Positions 24,881 to 36,257 are shown, numbered from the stretch's first letter. The stretch is DNA of 64,000 nt from Dermacoccus abyssi (GCF_034541975.1 NZ_JAVYJM010000001.1), one strand, 5' to 3'. Made by a program: numbers and translations. Notes: a model not told the origin generated them from the letters alone.

Positions 24881-24976
24881 CGCCTTCGGGTGTTCACGGG
24901 CGCGCCATGCGCTGATCTTGGGGGTTTTCGGTGCCGCGGCACAATCGGCAGCAGTCCCCTCGATCAGGAGTGTGCC

Positions 24977-27340
<2,364 letters not shown>

Positions 27341-27477
27341 CGGCCACGGGCCCGGCCACCGGTGATGCGAGCGACCGCCCGGCGGTGCCGGTCCTTGCCA
27401 CCGCGGCGCGCACGGGGCGGGCGTGACCGCGCGCTCGCGAACCGGTGCGACGGCGCCGCGCCACGTCCGGACGGGCG
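27341..27477. other. Convergent intergenic gap with nothing recognised
   Basis: 137 bases between the UvrA-like gene and the end of the exopolysaccharide operon. GC-rich with small imperfect repeats (GGCC, CCGG), but no clear terminator, promoter or coding sequence. Confidence 0.6.
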
Positions 27478-28326
27478 TCAGCAGGCGCTGCGTCTGGCCG
27501 TCAGTTCGAGAGGCTTGATAATCGTGCTCATGCCCTTGGGTACGCGAGAGCACACGCTGGCCGCGGAACCGGAGTACTCGACGTTGAAGACAGGCTTGTT
27601 CGCCGCGAGCATCGGCGCGTAGCGGTCGCACTCGTCGTAGGCGACACATTCTTCGTTGACGGCGAAGTCGATGCTCGTCTGCAACTGCGGGAGGATTTCC
27701 AGGCTGTTCTTCAGGCCGATCGCGAGGCCCCGCTTGTGCGCGTCGGCGATGAGCTGACGTTGGTAAGCGACGGCGTCGGACTGCTTGAGGGGGAAGCCGC
27801 TCGTCGCGGCGTAACCGTCCATGTTGTCGGGGTCGACGGCGTCGAAGCCCTTCGCCTTGCACACGTCCATGCGCTTGGCCATGATCGGCGCCAGCTTGGC
27901 GCGCTGGCGCACGTCGAGCCAGCGCTCGCCCGGCCAGTCATCGAGCGGCTTGCCCAGCGTCGACGCGGGGAACTTCTTCGCGTCCGGACGCCACTGCTCG
28001 TACCCGCCGGCGTTGATGTAGCAGATCACCTTGATGTTGCGCCGGTGCAGAGCGGTGACGGTCTTCGTGCTCGTCCCCTCCCAGTCGAGGTTGTAGACCG
28101 ATGCCTTGACGGAGGTGTCGAGCGCGCCGCTGTACTGGATCTGCCAACTCTGCCCACGCGCGGGCTTCCACCACGTGGCGCCCGGCTTACCGTTCGACGT
28201 TGCGGCGCTCGAGGCCGTTCCGGCGGCACTCGCGGACGACGGAAGGGCCGGGTCGTCCGTGGCCGCGCACGCACTTGTGGTGAGCGCGAGCACGAGCGCG
28301 CCCGCTGCGGGGAGCGAGGTCTTCAT
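27478..28326 (-). CDS. GH114 endo-alpha-1,4-polygalactosaminidase-like lipoprotein (Ega3-like)
   Basis: A 282-residue secreted lipoprotein: signal peptide with lipobox LTTSACAA near residue 20, a Ser/Ala linker, then a TIM-barrel of GH114 type. Family blocks are WQIQYSGALDTSV, VICYINAGGYEQWRP and ERWLDVR. The probable catalytic acids are the Asp in FDAVDPDNMDGY near 168 and the Glu in VNEECVAYDEC near 230. The enzyme family cleaves alpha-1,4-linked galactosamine chains (fungal Ega3). It is the last gene of the five-gene operon, overlapping the preceding gene as ATGA. It is probably anchored outside the membrane, where it trims or releases the nascent polymer. Confidence 0.85.
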   Translation of the reverse strand: MKTSLPAAGALVLALTTSACAATDDPALPSSASAAGTASSAATSNGKPGATWWKPARGQSWQIQYSGALDTSVKASVYNLDWEGTSTKTVTALHRRNIKVICYINAGGYEQWRPDAKKFPASTLGKPLDDWPGERWLDVRQRAKLAPIMAKRMDVCKAKGFDAVDPDNMDGYAATSGFPLKQSDAVAYQRQLIADAHKRGLAIGLKNSLEILPQLQTSIDFAVNEECVAYDECDRYAPMLAANKPVFNVEYSGSAASVCSRVPKGMSTIIKPLELTARRSAC

Positions 28327-29024
28327 CGTTCCTTCACGAGTTCAGGGTGACAGTCGGCGTACGGCGCGGGCAGCGCGTCCCACGGGTTGGGCAGGCCACG
28401 GTCGGTGGCCCAGCTGAAGTGCGCCCCGCGGCTCGCGGCCAGGGCCGGCACGGAGGCGAGGTGCTCGGGTGGCACGCCGTGCACGAGGTGCCACTGCTTG
28501 TGCGGGCTGACCGCCTGCAACCACTCGGGCATCTGCAGGTGGGCGTAGTCCTGCCAGGCAGCCTCGGCCACACAGGTGACGTCGGCCGTCTCGACGAGGC
28601 GTCGCGTTGGCACGACGCCGGGGTTGGCGATGACGTGCTCGACCCCGGCACGCCGCAGCGCGTCGATCCACTCGACCGACCAGGCGCCCTGACGATCCTG
28701 CGACGGGACGCAGTCGAGCATGACGTCGTGGATGCCGTACCACCGCTGCCACTGTTCGACCTGCTCGAGCACGTCACCCCAGGGGCGCTGGCCATAGCCG
28801 ACGTTGACGTACCCGACCGTCGTCGTGGCGAGCCCGCGCGCGAGCGGTTCGCGGTAGTAGGGATCCTGCGGTCCGCGGCCGGGCCCGTTCTCGATGTTGA
28901 CGACGACGAAGCCGAAACCGAACGCGCCCTCGGCGAGGCGCTGCCAGGCGAGCGGAGCCTGCGCGGGGTGGATGTACCAGGGCACGGCCGGGGTGGGTTG
29001 AAGAACGTGGAACACGGGGATCAC
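28323..29024 (-). CDS. Spherulin-4/Sph3-like glycoside hydrolase (GH135 type)
   Basis: A 233-residue TIM-barrel protein of the spherulation-specific family 4. Blocks seen are VFHVLQPTPAVPWYIHP, FGFVVVNIENGPGRGPQDPYY, TVGYVNVGYG, and HDVMLDCVPSQD with acidic residues at the barrel mouth. The fungal member Sph3 is an alpha-1,4-N-acetylgalactosaminidase required for galactosaminogalactan synthesis. No signal peptide is visible, so it may act inside or be exported otherwise. GTG 29024 overlaps the PelG-like stop as GTGA; a TTG one codon earlier is also possible. It overlaps the GH114 gene by ATGA. Confidence 0.8.
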   Translation of the reverse strand: MIPVFHVLQPTPAVPWYIHPAQAPLAWQRLAEGAFGFGFVVVNIENGPGRGPQDPYYREPLARGLATTTVGYVNVGYGQRPWGDVLEQVEQWQRWYGIHDVMLDCVPSQDRQGAWSVEWIDALRRAGVEHVIANPGVVPTRRLVETADVTCVAEAAWQDYAHLQMPEWLQAVSPHKQWHLVHGVPPEHLASVPALAASRGAHFSWATDRGLPNPWDALPAPYADCHPELVKER

Positions 29025-30343
29025 CAATTCGCGGAGTGGGAGGTGCGTCGGGCCGTGACGGCGCTGACGGTGACGAAGAGGACGAGCGAGGCCAGGAGGA
29101 GGCCGACGGCGTCGCCGGCGGGCAGGCAGACGAGGACGACGGCGAGGCTGCCCGCCGCCACTGCGGCCGCGCCGAGGGCGTTGCCGGTGCGCAGTTGAAC
29201 GCCGGAGCCGGTCGTGGCGAGGGCGGTGATGAGCACTGCGGGCACGAAGACGTGGGCGTCGTTGCGGTCACCGCCCGCGGCAGCGAGCATGTAGAACGCG
29301 GCGATGAGCCCGACGCCGCAGACGAGGCCGACGGCGAGAATGCCGAGCCCGGCCGTCATCCACCGCAACTGACGCCAGCTGTCCGTGAGGAACGCGAGGC
29401 GCTTCGCGCCGAGCAGGGCACTGTCGAGCACCGGTTCGCAGGCCGCGGAGGCCGCGAGACCAGCGATCGCCATCGGCAGCGTAAACGCGTTGCCGACGTG
29501 GGCGACGAGCACCATCAACTGGGTGATGAGCGCGAGCGTCTGAAGGGTGCTCCAAGCCAGGACGGGATGGAGCACCTCGCGCGCCAGACTTCGCGCGCGC
29601 TGCTGTTGCTCCCGGGCTGCGCTCGTGACGATGTACCCCGTCACCGCGGCGAACCCGACCACGATGACGCGGCTGACGACCGTGGCCGCGCCCGGTTCGA
29701 CGACGAGCAGTACCCCCGTCAGCGCGGCGCAGGGCAGGACGGCGACGAGAAGCTGCACGGGCGAACCGATGACGACGAGAGCCGAGATCGCACAACTCCA
29801 CAGGGCCCACAGCAGGGGCACCCACGAATCCACGACGAGGCAGGCGCCCGCGGAGAGCAGGAGGGAGACGGAGCCGACGCAGGCGCCGTTCACCTTCGCT
29901 TTGAGGCGACTCGCGGAGGACAGCCCCTGCCACATCGTCGCGCTGACGAGCTGCCCCGCGAGCCAGCCGACGGCGCCCGCCGTGAAGACGGCGTTCGTGT
30001 TGTACGACGTGACCGTCGCGATGCAGATGAGGACGCCGCACAGCATCGTGAGAGATCGGGCGAGCGCCTGGCTCCAGGCCCGCCTCCACGTGCGCACCTC
30101 GTCCGTGCGCTCGCGGCCCGTGAGGACGACGGCGCCGGCCAGGCGCGTGCGCACGAGCGCGTCAGCGTGCGCGAAGGTGTTCGCATAACCGTGGCGCACC
30201 GAGCTGCGGCCCCCGAACCCCATCGATTCGAGGTGAGCGGCGGCGTCGAAGAGGTCGACGGTGTTGTCGACCGAGGCGGCGAGCTCGGGGTGCGTCTCGT
30301 CGTCGCCCGTCGCCCTCGTCCCGGTCGCCTCCTTGAGCGTCAT
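29021..30343 (-). CDS. Multi-pass membrane protein, PelG-like exporter candidate
   Basis: A 440-residue membrane protein. After a soluble N-terminus (residues 1-95) there are about twelve hydrophobic segments, for example LTMLCGVLICIATVTSY, LLWALWSCAISALVVIG and LLLASLVLFVTVSAV. Length and topology match PelG, the 12-helix MOP-type flippase of Pel systems, and the position right after a PelF-like gene supports it. The family assignment rests on size and context rather than on a motif. ATG overlaps the PelF-like stop as ATGA. It would move the glycan chain across the membrane. Confidence 0.65.
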   Translation of the reverse strand: MTLKEATGTRATGDDETHPELAASVDNTVDLFDAAAHLESMGFGGRSSVRHGYANTFAHADALVRTRLAGAVVLTGRERTDEVRTWRRAWSQALARSLTMLCGVLICIATVTSYNTNAVFTAGAVGWLAGQLVSATMWQGLSSASRLKAKVNGACVGSVSLLLSAGACLVVDSWVPLLWALWSCAISALVVIGSPVQLLVAVLPCAALTGVLLVVEPGAATVVSRVIVVGFAAVTGYIVTSAAREQQQRARSLAREVLHPVLAWSTLQTLALITQLMVLVAHVGNAFTLPMAIAGLAASAACEPVLDSALLGAKRLAFLTDSWRQLRWMTAGLGILAVGLVCGVGLIAAFYMLAAAGGDRNDAHVFVPAVLITALATTGSGVQLRTGNALGAAAVAAGSLAVVLVCLPAGDAVGLLLASLVLFVTVSAVTARRTSHSANW

Positions 30344-31896
30344 CGACACGACTCGGCCTCCGTGGTGGTGGGTGCGGCGTGGGTCGCGGTGGCGTACTCA
30401 CGTGTGGCGCTCGAGTCGGCTGCCTCGAGGGCGCGGCGGACGTCGTCGAGGTCTGCCTTGGGCACCGTGGCGGCGCTGCGCTGGTAGATGCACCGGTAGC
30501 GTGCGGTGAACTTCGCGAGGTCGAACGTCGACAGGGCGCGCTCGCGCGCACGGCGTCCCATGGCTTGCCGTTCCGCATGGTCGACGAGCAGGCGCACGAG
30601 CGCCTCACCCAGGGCCTGGGCGTCGCGCGGCGGTACGAGCAGCCCGCACGTCTCGTCGCGCCCGACGCACTCGTTGACTCCTCCGACGTCGGTGTTCACG
30701 GTCGCGCGGCCGCACATCATCGACTCGATGACGGTGTAGGGCAGCCCCTCGGAGATGCTGGACAGGGCGACCACGTGGCCCGCTTCGATGGCGGGTCGGG
30801 CCGAGGGCACCGCGCCCTCGAACGTCACGCTCGCCTCGAGGCCGCATGCGACGACGAGCGCGTCGAGTTCGCCCCGGTAGGCCTCGTTGCCGGCTGGCGT
30901 CGGGCCGAAGAGCCGCAGGCGGGCATCCGGTACCGAGTCGCGCACGATCGCGAACGCCTCGATGAGGGTGGCCAGGTCCTTGAGCGGGTCGATGCGACCC
31001 ACGAAGCTGACGGTCGGCACGTCCGGCTCGCCCTCGACGGGTGGGAAGGCCGTGGCGTCGACGGCGTTGGGCACGGTGATGACGCGCTGCGCCTTCGCTC
31101 CGAGCTCGCGCTCCCAGCCTGCGTTGAACTCGCTCACGGGCGTCATGAGTTCGCAGTGGTTGTAGACGGTCTGGCAGACGGCGCGCGTCATCGCCATAAG
31201 GGCGTAGCGCACGGTCCAGGGGAAGTTCGCGGCGCGCAGCGCGAGGTAGCGCTCGCGCAGGTGCACGCCGTGCTCGGTCAGGACGATGGGTGTGCCGTCC
31301 CGCCAGTGCCGGCCGAGTGCCATGAGCCCTGCCGGACCGTTCGTCGTGGCGTGGATGAGGTCGACGCTCGGCCATGACACGTTGAGCACCGCGAGAAAAC
31401 GGTCGACGTGCCGCGAGACGTCCGCCGCCTGCGACCCCGACAGCGGTGGTAGGCCCGTGCCCTTCACGTGCGACGCCCAGGCGCCCATGAGCGCCTTCGT
31501 CCCCAGGCCGCCCGTGAAGTGCGCCATGAGGGGTTGGGCGTACTCGGCAGCGAGGACGCGCAGCCCGGCCGTCGCCGCCTGCAGGTCGACCGAGCGACCT
31601 GCAGGCGGCAACACGGCCGACCACAACTGGCGGTAGGCGGAGTCGATCGCCGACGACTCACCCCAGGCTCGTAGCGCCTCGAACGACCACCGACGCCTCA
31701 CCTCACCCCACATGGGTTCGGCCTGGAACGAGCGGACGTTGGCGGGCAGCGGCCACACGCTCTGGGACTGCGTGCCGGTCAGCGTCACGATGGAGAACTC
31801 GTGTTCGGGCAGGTTCTTCACCAACTGGTCGCACCACGTGCTGACCCCGCCGTGCACGACCGGGTAGGTTCCCTCGTTCAGTAACGCGACGTGCAT
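30340..31896 (-). CDS. PelF-like GT4 glycosyltransferase
   Basis: A 518-residue cytoplasmic GT-B enzyme. The N-terminus MHVALLNEGTYPVVHGGVS and the long insertion before the nucleotide-binding half match PelF, which uses UDP-GalNAc/GlcNAc to polymerise Pel. The donor domain has VSFVGRIDPLKDLATLIEA near residue 300 and SSISEGLPYTVIESMMCGR near 410, the E-x7-E block of GT4. It is the only polymerase in the operon. It starts eight bases after the deacetylase gene ends. Confidence 0.85.
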   Translation of the reverse strand: MHVALLNEGTYPVVHGGVSTWCDQLVKNLPEHEFSIVTLTGTQSQSVWPLPANVRSFQAEPMWGEVRRRWSFEALRAWGESSAIDSAYRQLWSAVLPPAGRSVDLQAATAGLRVLAAEYAQPLMAHFTGGLGTKALMGAWASHVKGTGLPPLSGSQAADVSRHVDRFLAVLNVSWPSVDLIHATTNGPAGLMALGRHWRDGTPIVLTEHGVHLRERYLALRAANFPWTVRYALMAMTRAVCQTVYNHCELMTPVSEFNAGWERELGAKAQRVITVPNAVDATAFPPVEGEPDVPTVSFVGRIDPLKDLATLIEAFAIVRDSVPDARLRLFGPTPAGNEAYRGELDALVVACGLEASVTFEGAVPSARPAIEAGHVVALSSISEGLPYTVIESMMCGRATVNTDVGGVNECVGRDETCGLLVPPRDAQALGEALVRLLVDHAERQAMGRRARERALSTFDLAKFTARYRCIYQRSAATVPKADLDDVRRALEAADSSATREYATATHAAPTTTEAESCR

Positions 31897-31903
31897 GCTG
31901 GAC

Positions 31904-34111
31904 TCAGCCGGCGGCCGCGATCAGGTCGCTGTCGGCGACCGGCTGTGCGACCACCCGCGTCGACGTGGCGTCCATGGCAGTGCCCGGCGTGAGGGCGGGC
32001 GTGCTCGGCGTGGAGTTCGTCGCGGCGAACGAGGTGTCCCACGAGGCGCTCGTTGCGAAACCGGTCGCGGTGGGCAGGGTGAACGTCTTGAGACCCAGGC
32101 CGCCCATGCGCACCCAGTCGGACGACTGCCCGCCGTAGCTCTGCCCGAACGTCGAAAGGCCCGAGCGGGTGCCGGACGGTGCCGTTACGGGCACGTCGAT
32201 CGCGGAGAAGGAGTTGTTGAACAGCTGCAGCTTGGTGCCGGAGATCGTCGCCTGCACCTGCGAGCTCCTGGCCCGCCACGCCTGCTGACGCACCAGCTGC
32301 GTGCCGGCCTCGGCCGTCGTGACGTTGACGATGGGCGCGTTGTCGGCGTACACGCTGCGGTACGAGCCGAGGATGCCCTCGACGACCGGATACAGGATGC
32401 GGTCAGCCGTCAGGTTGCTCTGGTGCGCGTAGTGCGGGCGGGCGTCGTTGTCGAGCACGTGACCCAGTGCGATCTGCTTTTCCTTGGGCACGATGTAGGA
32501 GTCGAACCCGTCCTGCGTCAGCGGCTCGATACACGTGCTCGTCGCCGGATTATCCTCGCACAGCCCGGATCCGCCCTCGGCGCGGTTCGTGTAGAGCCAG
32601 TTGTACTCGTCGATGGCGTTCGTCTTCGTCGAGGTGTTGTAGTAGATGTTCATCGGGTGACGGGGCACGGTCGTGGCAGAACCGATGACGCGCGGGTTGC
32701 TCTCACGCGAGGCGTCCGAGGCGATCCAGGTGATGCGCTGCTGCGTGAGGGCCGGCGCGAGGTTGGGGTTGTCGGCAGGCATCTGCGGGAGCGACTTCAG
32801 GCCCGAGTGCTCACCGGTGACGAGGCTGCCGGGCTCGAAGTTCGGCAGCGCGTTCGTCCGGGCGTACGCGAGGTTCTTGCTGATCTCGGAGGCGATGGTG
32901 GCCTGCGAGGCCCAGTTGGTGGCGCCCGTCGAGGTCTTCGCGCACTGCCACGGCGTCGTCGAGTCGTCGTGGACGCAGCCGAGGTAGGGGTGCGACCACG
33001 TGTGGTTGATCCAACGGAACTCGTTCTTGTTGGCCAGCAACGACGCCTCGAGGGGGTCCGAGCCGGTTTCGGCCTTCTGGTCGGCAGCGCCGGCGCCGTT
33101 GAAGGCGACGTCCAGCTTGATGCCGTTGGCGCGCTGCCAGGCGACGAGATGGTCGACGTCCTGAGCCGTCATGCGCGAGGTGGCGTCGGGTGCCGTCTCG
33201 GGGTACGTGGCGGGGTCGCAGTCGTCGCCCACGGTGCAGTTGCCCTCGGCGTTCCATTCGGCGTCGGGCAGCAGGACGTCATCGACCTGAACCGCGAGGA
33301 AGTTGCGCGAGTAGGAGGTCGAGATCCCCCGGGTCAGCCACGAGACGATGCCGTGCGAGAGCACCTTCCAGTGCTGCTGCGAGGCGTTGGACGCGACCGT
33401 GCTGATGAGCTGCTCGCGCCCGTCCTTGGCGTAGACGCCGAGGAGGGAGCCGTTCTCGCCCGTTCCGGGCACGGGGAGCGTGAGATACGGCGTATAGGTG
33501 GCGCCGTTGCTCGTGGCGGCCTTCTTCGCGATGTATCCGTAGCTCTCGGAAACACCGGGGGAGAGGTCGTCGAACGTGACCGATCCCTTGAGGTACTCGA
33601 AGCCGTTGGTCTTCGCTGCGCCGGACAGGTCGGCGGCCATGCCGTCGACGGCGCCGCTGTACTGGTTCTCCAGGCCGATGCCCGCGCTGGGCCAGTTGTA
33701 CGCGCTGAACTCGCGCACCTTGAAGGTGCTCTCGTATCGCGCCAGGGTGGCCCGCTCGGCGGCGGTGAGGCTCGCCGGTTCGGCGCTGGGCGTCACGACA
33801 CCCATGAACTTCGCCCGAGTGGTGAGCCACCCCTGGCTCGCGAAGAATGCCGGAGTCAGCTGCGGGCGCGAGGCGGAGGTGAGGTCGACCTTCTCGTAGT
33901 CGACGCCCTCCTTCGCGAGGCGGTCGACGATGGCATTGACCATGGGCTGGCCGTCGTCGAGGACCAGGACGGTGGCCTGGATTTCCACGGGGCGCGTGGC
34001 TGCTGCGGCAGGCGTGGCCAGAGCCACGCCTCCCGTGGCGAGCATGGCCGTAGCGGCCGTCGTCGCGATCGTGGTGGTACGCAGACGTGCGCGAATCGAG
34101 CGAGCGTTCAT
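31904..34111 (-). CDS. Secreted Agd3-like polysaccharide deacetylase
   Basis: A 735-residue exported protein with a Sec signal peptide (LATGGVALATPAAAA cleavage region near residue 38). A large deacetylase fold follows. The probable metal-binding elements are the Asp pair in VQVDDVLLPDAEW near 270 and the HxxxH in INHTWSHPYLG near 365, with the active-site-like TGEHSGL near 435. The layout of an extended N-terminal domain and a late (beta/alpha) catalytic domain resembles the fungal galactosaminogalactan deacetylase Agd3 (CE18). The C-terminal 150 residues are Ser/Thr-rich and probably bind wall or glycan. It is the first gene of the operon; the start has AAGGAAA upstream. Confidence 0.75.
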   Translation of the reverse strand: MNARSIRARLRTTTIATTAATAMLATGGVALATPAAAATRPVEIQATVLVLDDGQPMVNAIVDRLAKEGVDYEKVDLTSASRPQLTPAFFASQGWLTTRAKFMGVVTPSAEPASLTAAERATLARYESTFKVREFSAYNWPSAGIGLENQYSGAVDGMAADLSGAAKTNGFEYLKGSVTFDDLSPGVSESYGYIAKKAATSNGATYTPYLTLPVPGTGENGSLLGVYAKDGREQLISTVASNASQQHWKVLSHGIVSWLTRGISTSYSRNFLAVQVDDVLLPDAEWNAEGNCTVGDDCDPATYPETAPDATSRMTAQDVDHLVAWQRANGIKLDVAFNGAGAADQKAETGSDPLEASLLANKNEFRWINHTWSHPYLGCVHDDSTTPWQCAKTSTGATNWASQATIASEISKNLAYARTNALPNFEPGSLVTGEHSGLKSLPQMPADNPNLAPALTQQRITWIASDASRESNPRVIGSATTVPRHPMNIYYNTSTKTNAIDEYNWLYTNRAEGGSGLCEDNPATSTCIEPLTQDGFDSYIVPKEKQIALGHVLDNDARPHYAHQSNLTADRILYPVVEGILGSYRSVYADNAPIVNVTTAEAGTQLVRQQAWRARSSQVQATISGTKLQLFNNSFSAIDVPVTAPSGTRSGLSTFGQSYGGQSSDWVRMGGLGLKTFTLPTATGFATSASWDTSFAATNSTPSTPALTPGTAMDATSTRVVAQPVADSDLIAAAG

Positions 34112-34170
34112 GTACTTCTTTTCCTTGCGGCTGGCCGAGATGACGGCTGCGATCAAGTCGGGCTGAGGCC

Positions 34171-34193
34171 GGACCGGGGGCGGAGCCCGGTCC
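34171..34193 (-). promoter_or_regulatory. Leader hairpin of the exopolysaccharide operon
   Basis: GGACCGGG and CCCGGTCC form a perfect 8-bp stem with a 7-base loop, 60 bases upstream of the deacetylase start. AT-rich sequence lies just beyond it. It may be part of the 5' leader or a protein-binding site. I could not recognise a c-di-GMP riboswitch here. Confidence 0.35.
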
Positions 34194-34199
34194 TATGGT

Positions 34200-34656
34200 A
34201 TGTGCGATAGCAGAATTAAATTTCGCCCAAGAAGCTCACGGGCGTCTAGGGCGGGCAGGCTGAAACGGGCAGGGGTTCGCCAGAAGGAGCTGTCTGCCCA
34301 GTACTGGCGCCAAGTTGGTCGTGCGTTCAGCGGTTGTTATTTGATCGGTCGGCGTCGAGTGAGATGTCGGTCACTTTTCGGGTGCGCGCGCGGGCCCTGG
34401 GGCCATTGCCCGTTCAGAGGGAGTTCATAGCTTCGCGGGTGGCTCGTCGTCGGTGGCGAGTGGTTCGCCGGGACGGCTCGGCGCGGACGGTGCGCCCCGA
34501 CCGATCGGGCAGGTGGATTCTGCCCGATCGACCGATGTGCGCGAGGGGATCGAGCGCGATGATCCTTCGGGTGTCGCCGCCGGATGCGAAGCGTACGAGG
34601 GGGCGACATCAACCATCGCCGTCGGCGCCACGCCGACCTTTTCCCCGGAGAATCAC
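34200..34656. other. Divergent intergenic region between the exopolysaccharide operon and the DUF4352 gene
   Basis: 457 bases without a supported gene. It holds an 11-bp perfect hairpin (CGATCGGGCAG 34502-34512 and its complement 34520-34530) and AT-rich stretches near 34205-34230 and 34335-34350 that could be promoters for either side. No riboswitch or operator family was recognised. A frame open through the right half belongs to the DUF4352 gene's upstream extension and lacks a ribosome site. Confidence 0.5.
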
Positions 34657-35331
34657 ATGAACGACAAGAACAACACGTTCCAGCAGCAGGGCCACTACCC
34701 CCAGCAGGGCTACCCGCAGGGTGGTTGGCAACCGCAGCCGCCGCCCAAGAAGAAGATTTGGTTCCTGCGCCACAAGTTCCTCACGGCGATCCTCGCGCTC
34801 GTCCTGATCGTGGGCTTCGGATCGGCAATCGGGGGAGGTGGCTCCAAGGGTGGTGACGACGCGGCGCCGAGCAGCAGCTCGAAGAGCGAGACCTCCGAGG
34901 GCAACTCGGATGGCGGGTCCAAGGACGGCGGAGACGCCTTGCCCGCGGTGGGTACGCCGGTGCGCGACGGCAAGTTCGAATTCACGATCACGAAGGTCGA
35001 GCGCGGCAAGAAGACGGTGGGGCAGCAGTACGTGAGTGAAACCGCTCAGGGCGAGTACACCCTCGTCCACGTCACCGTGAAGAACATCGGCGACCAACAG
35101 CAGGGCCTCTCGGACTCCGACCAGAAGGCCATGGACGCCTCCGGCACGCAGTTCTCCGCCGACACGATGGCAGGCGCTTCCATCCAGGGAAACGACGTGC
35201 TGTTCAACCAGATCAACCCCGGTAACCAGGTCAAGGGCGTCCTCGTCTTCGACGTCCCGGCGGGCACGAAGCTGACCCAGATCGAACTGCACGACTCGAT
35301 GTTCTCCGGGGGCGTTAAGGCCGCCCTGTGA
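34657..35331 (+). CDS. DUF4352-type membrane-anchored protein
   Basis: A 224-residue protein. A Gln/Gly/Pro-rich cytoplasmic N-terminus (QQQGHYPQQGYPQGGW) is followed by one helix (LTAILALVLIVGFGSAI) near residue 47 and a Ser/Gly/Asp-rich linker. An immunoglobulin-like DUF4352 domain covers about residues 105-224 (FEFTITKVERGKKTVG ... YTLVHVTVKNIGDQ). Such domains are extracytoplasmic and of unknown function, often cell-envelope associated. ATG has GGAG upstream. It is transcribed away from the exopolysaccharide operon. Confidence 0.8.
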   Translation: MNDKNNTFQQQGHYPQQGYPQGGWQPQPPPKKKIWFLRHKFLTAILALVLIVGFGSAIGGGGSKGGDDAAPSSSSKSETSEGNSDGGSKDGGDALPAVGTPVRDGKFEFTITKVERGKKTVGQQYVSETAQGEYTLVHVTVKNIGDQQQGLSDSDQKAMDASGTQFSADTMAGASIQGNDVLFNQINPGNQVKGVLVFDVPAGTKLTQIELHDSMFSGGVKAAL

Positions 35332-35333
35332 CC

Positions 35334-35368
35334 CGCGAGGTGTCCGCCCCATCGGCGGGCGCCTCGCG
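35334..35368 (+). terminator. Stem-loop after the DUF4352 gene
   Basis: CGCGAGG pairs with CCTCGCG, and CCGCC with GGCGG inside it, two bases after the stop codon. There is no U-run, as is common for actinobacterial terminators. Confidence 0.55.
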
Positions 35369-35492
35369 TGGCCGGTCAGAACGGCTCGATCCGCCGGATC
35401 GCGTCTGCTTTCGCGCACGACCTTCCCCCGTGCCGGTTCTGGCCCGCCGAGCAAACTCCCTGCGCTCTCGTTGCGCGGGGCTCTGGGGAAGA

Positions 35493-35530
35493 GGGAGGGG
35501 CGCCACTCGCACACGAGTGGCGCCCCTTCC
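35493..35530 (+). terminator. Strong 17-bp hairpin in the 35.3-35.75 kb gap
   Basis: GGGAGGGGCGCCACTCG and its complement close a 4-base loop (CACA) with a single wobble pair. It lies between the DUF4352 gene and the cupin gene. The rest of the 418-base gap shows no supported gene. Confidence 0.6.
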
Positions 35531-35749
35531 CGCCGTGCGGCGGTCGCTGCTCGGCGGTCTTCCCTGTCTCCGTCCTGCTCGCGGCCTGCCGCGTCCCTTG
35601 TCGGGAAATTGACGGCTGCGCAGGGGAAGTGTCAGCAAATCCACAGGTGCGGGAGGAGTGGACGCTCGGTGGAGGTGGTTGGCTGGGAGATGTCCGCGGT
35701 CGACCCCGCCTTCTGCGGGTTGGGTTGCCTCATCACTCCAGGAATCACC

Positions 35750-36208
35750 ATGCGAACCTCGTCCGACGCCCCCGGCATCACCAGCTTCACCGACGAGCAA
35801 CTCGTGCGTGTGGCCCGACTCTTCGCGAGCGACGATTCGCTGGCCGCGCATCTCGACGACCTGCCGGCCGACGGGAACCGCCGCCGTGCCTCGCTGGCCG
35901 GCACACCCCACCTCGAGATGTGGGCCATCACCTGGCCGCCAGGCTCCACGAGCGGTTGGCACGATCACGGTGCCGCGTCCGGTGCCTTCGTCGTCGTGCG
36001 CGGATCGTTGCTCGAAGAGGTGCACCTGCCGTCGGGGGAGAAGACCACGCGCGTGGTGACGGCCGACGAACACCGTTGGCTTGCGCCCGGTCTCATTCAC
36101 CGTACGAGCGCCTTCGGTGACAGCCCAGCCCTCACCGTGCACGCCTACGCGCCGTCCTTGGCGGGCGCCCGCACCTACGAGTCGGCGGAGCTGCGCACCG
36201 ACGCGTGA
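35750..36208 (+). CDS. Cysteine dioxygenase-like cupin protein
   Basis: A 152-residue cupin of the cysteine-dioxygenase type I family, which oxidises thiols using non-haem iron. The metal site is in STSGWHDHGAASGAFVVVRG near residue 63 (His-x-His) with a later His in HRWLAPGLIHRTS near 110. It is shorter than typical cysteine dioxygenases (about 170-200). ATG 35750 has AGGA upstream; the frame extends 5' but without a good site. It could act on cysteine or another thiol. Confidence 0.75.
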   Translation: MRTSSDAPGITSFTDEQLVRVARLFASDDSLAAHLDDLPADGNRRRASLAGTPHLEMWAITWPPGSTSGWHDHGAASGAFVVVRGSLLEEVHLPSGEKTTRVVTADEHRWLAPGLIHRTSAFGDSPALTVHAYAPSLAGARTYESAELRTDA

Positions 36209-36257
36209 GCGTGGACGGCGCTCTGACGCGTCGACGCGCGGGGTCGTAGTGTCGGCC

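Noticed and set aside
31895..34210. 771-codon plus-strand open frame
   Set aside because: Antisense to the well-supported deacetylase gene with its signal peptide and metal-binding motifs; no domain in the plus-strand product.
34112..34656. c-di-GMP riboswitch for the exopolysaccharide operon
   Set aside because: Sought because Pel systems respond to c-di-GMP, but neither strand shows the conserved core.
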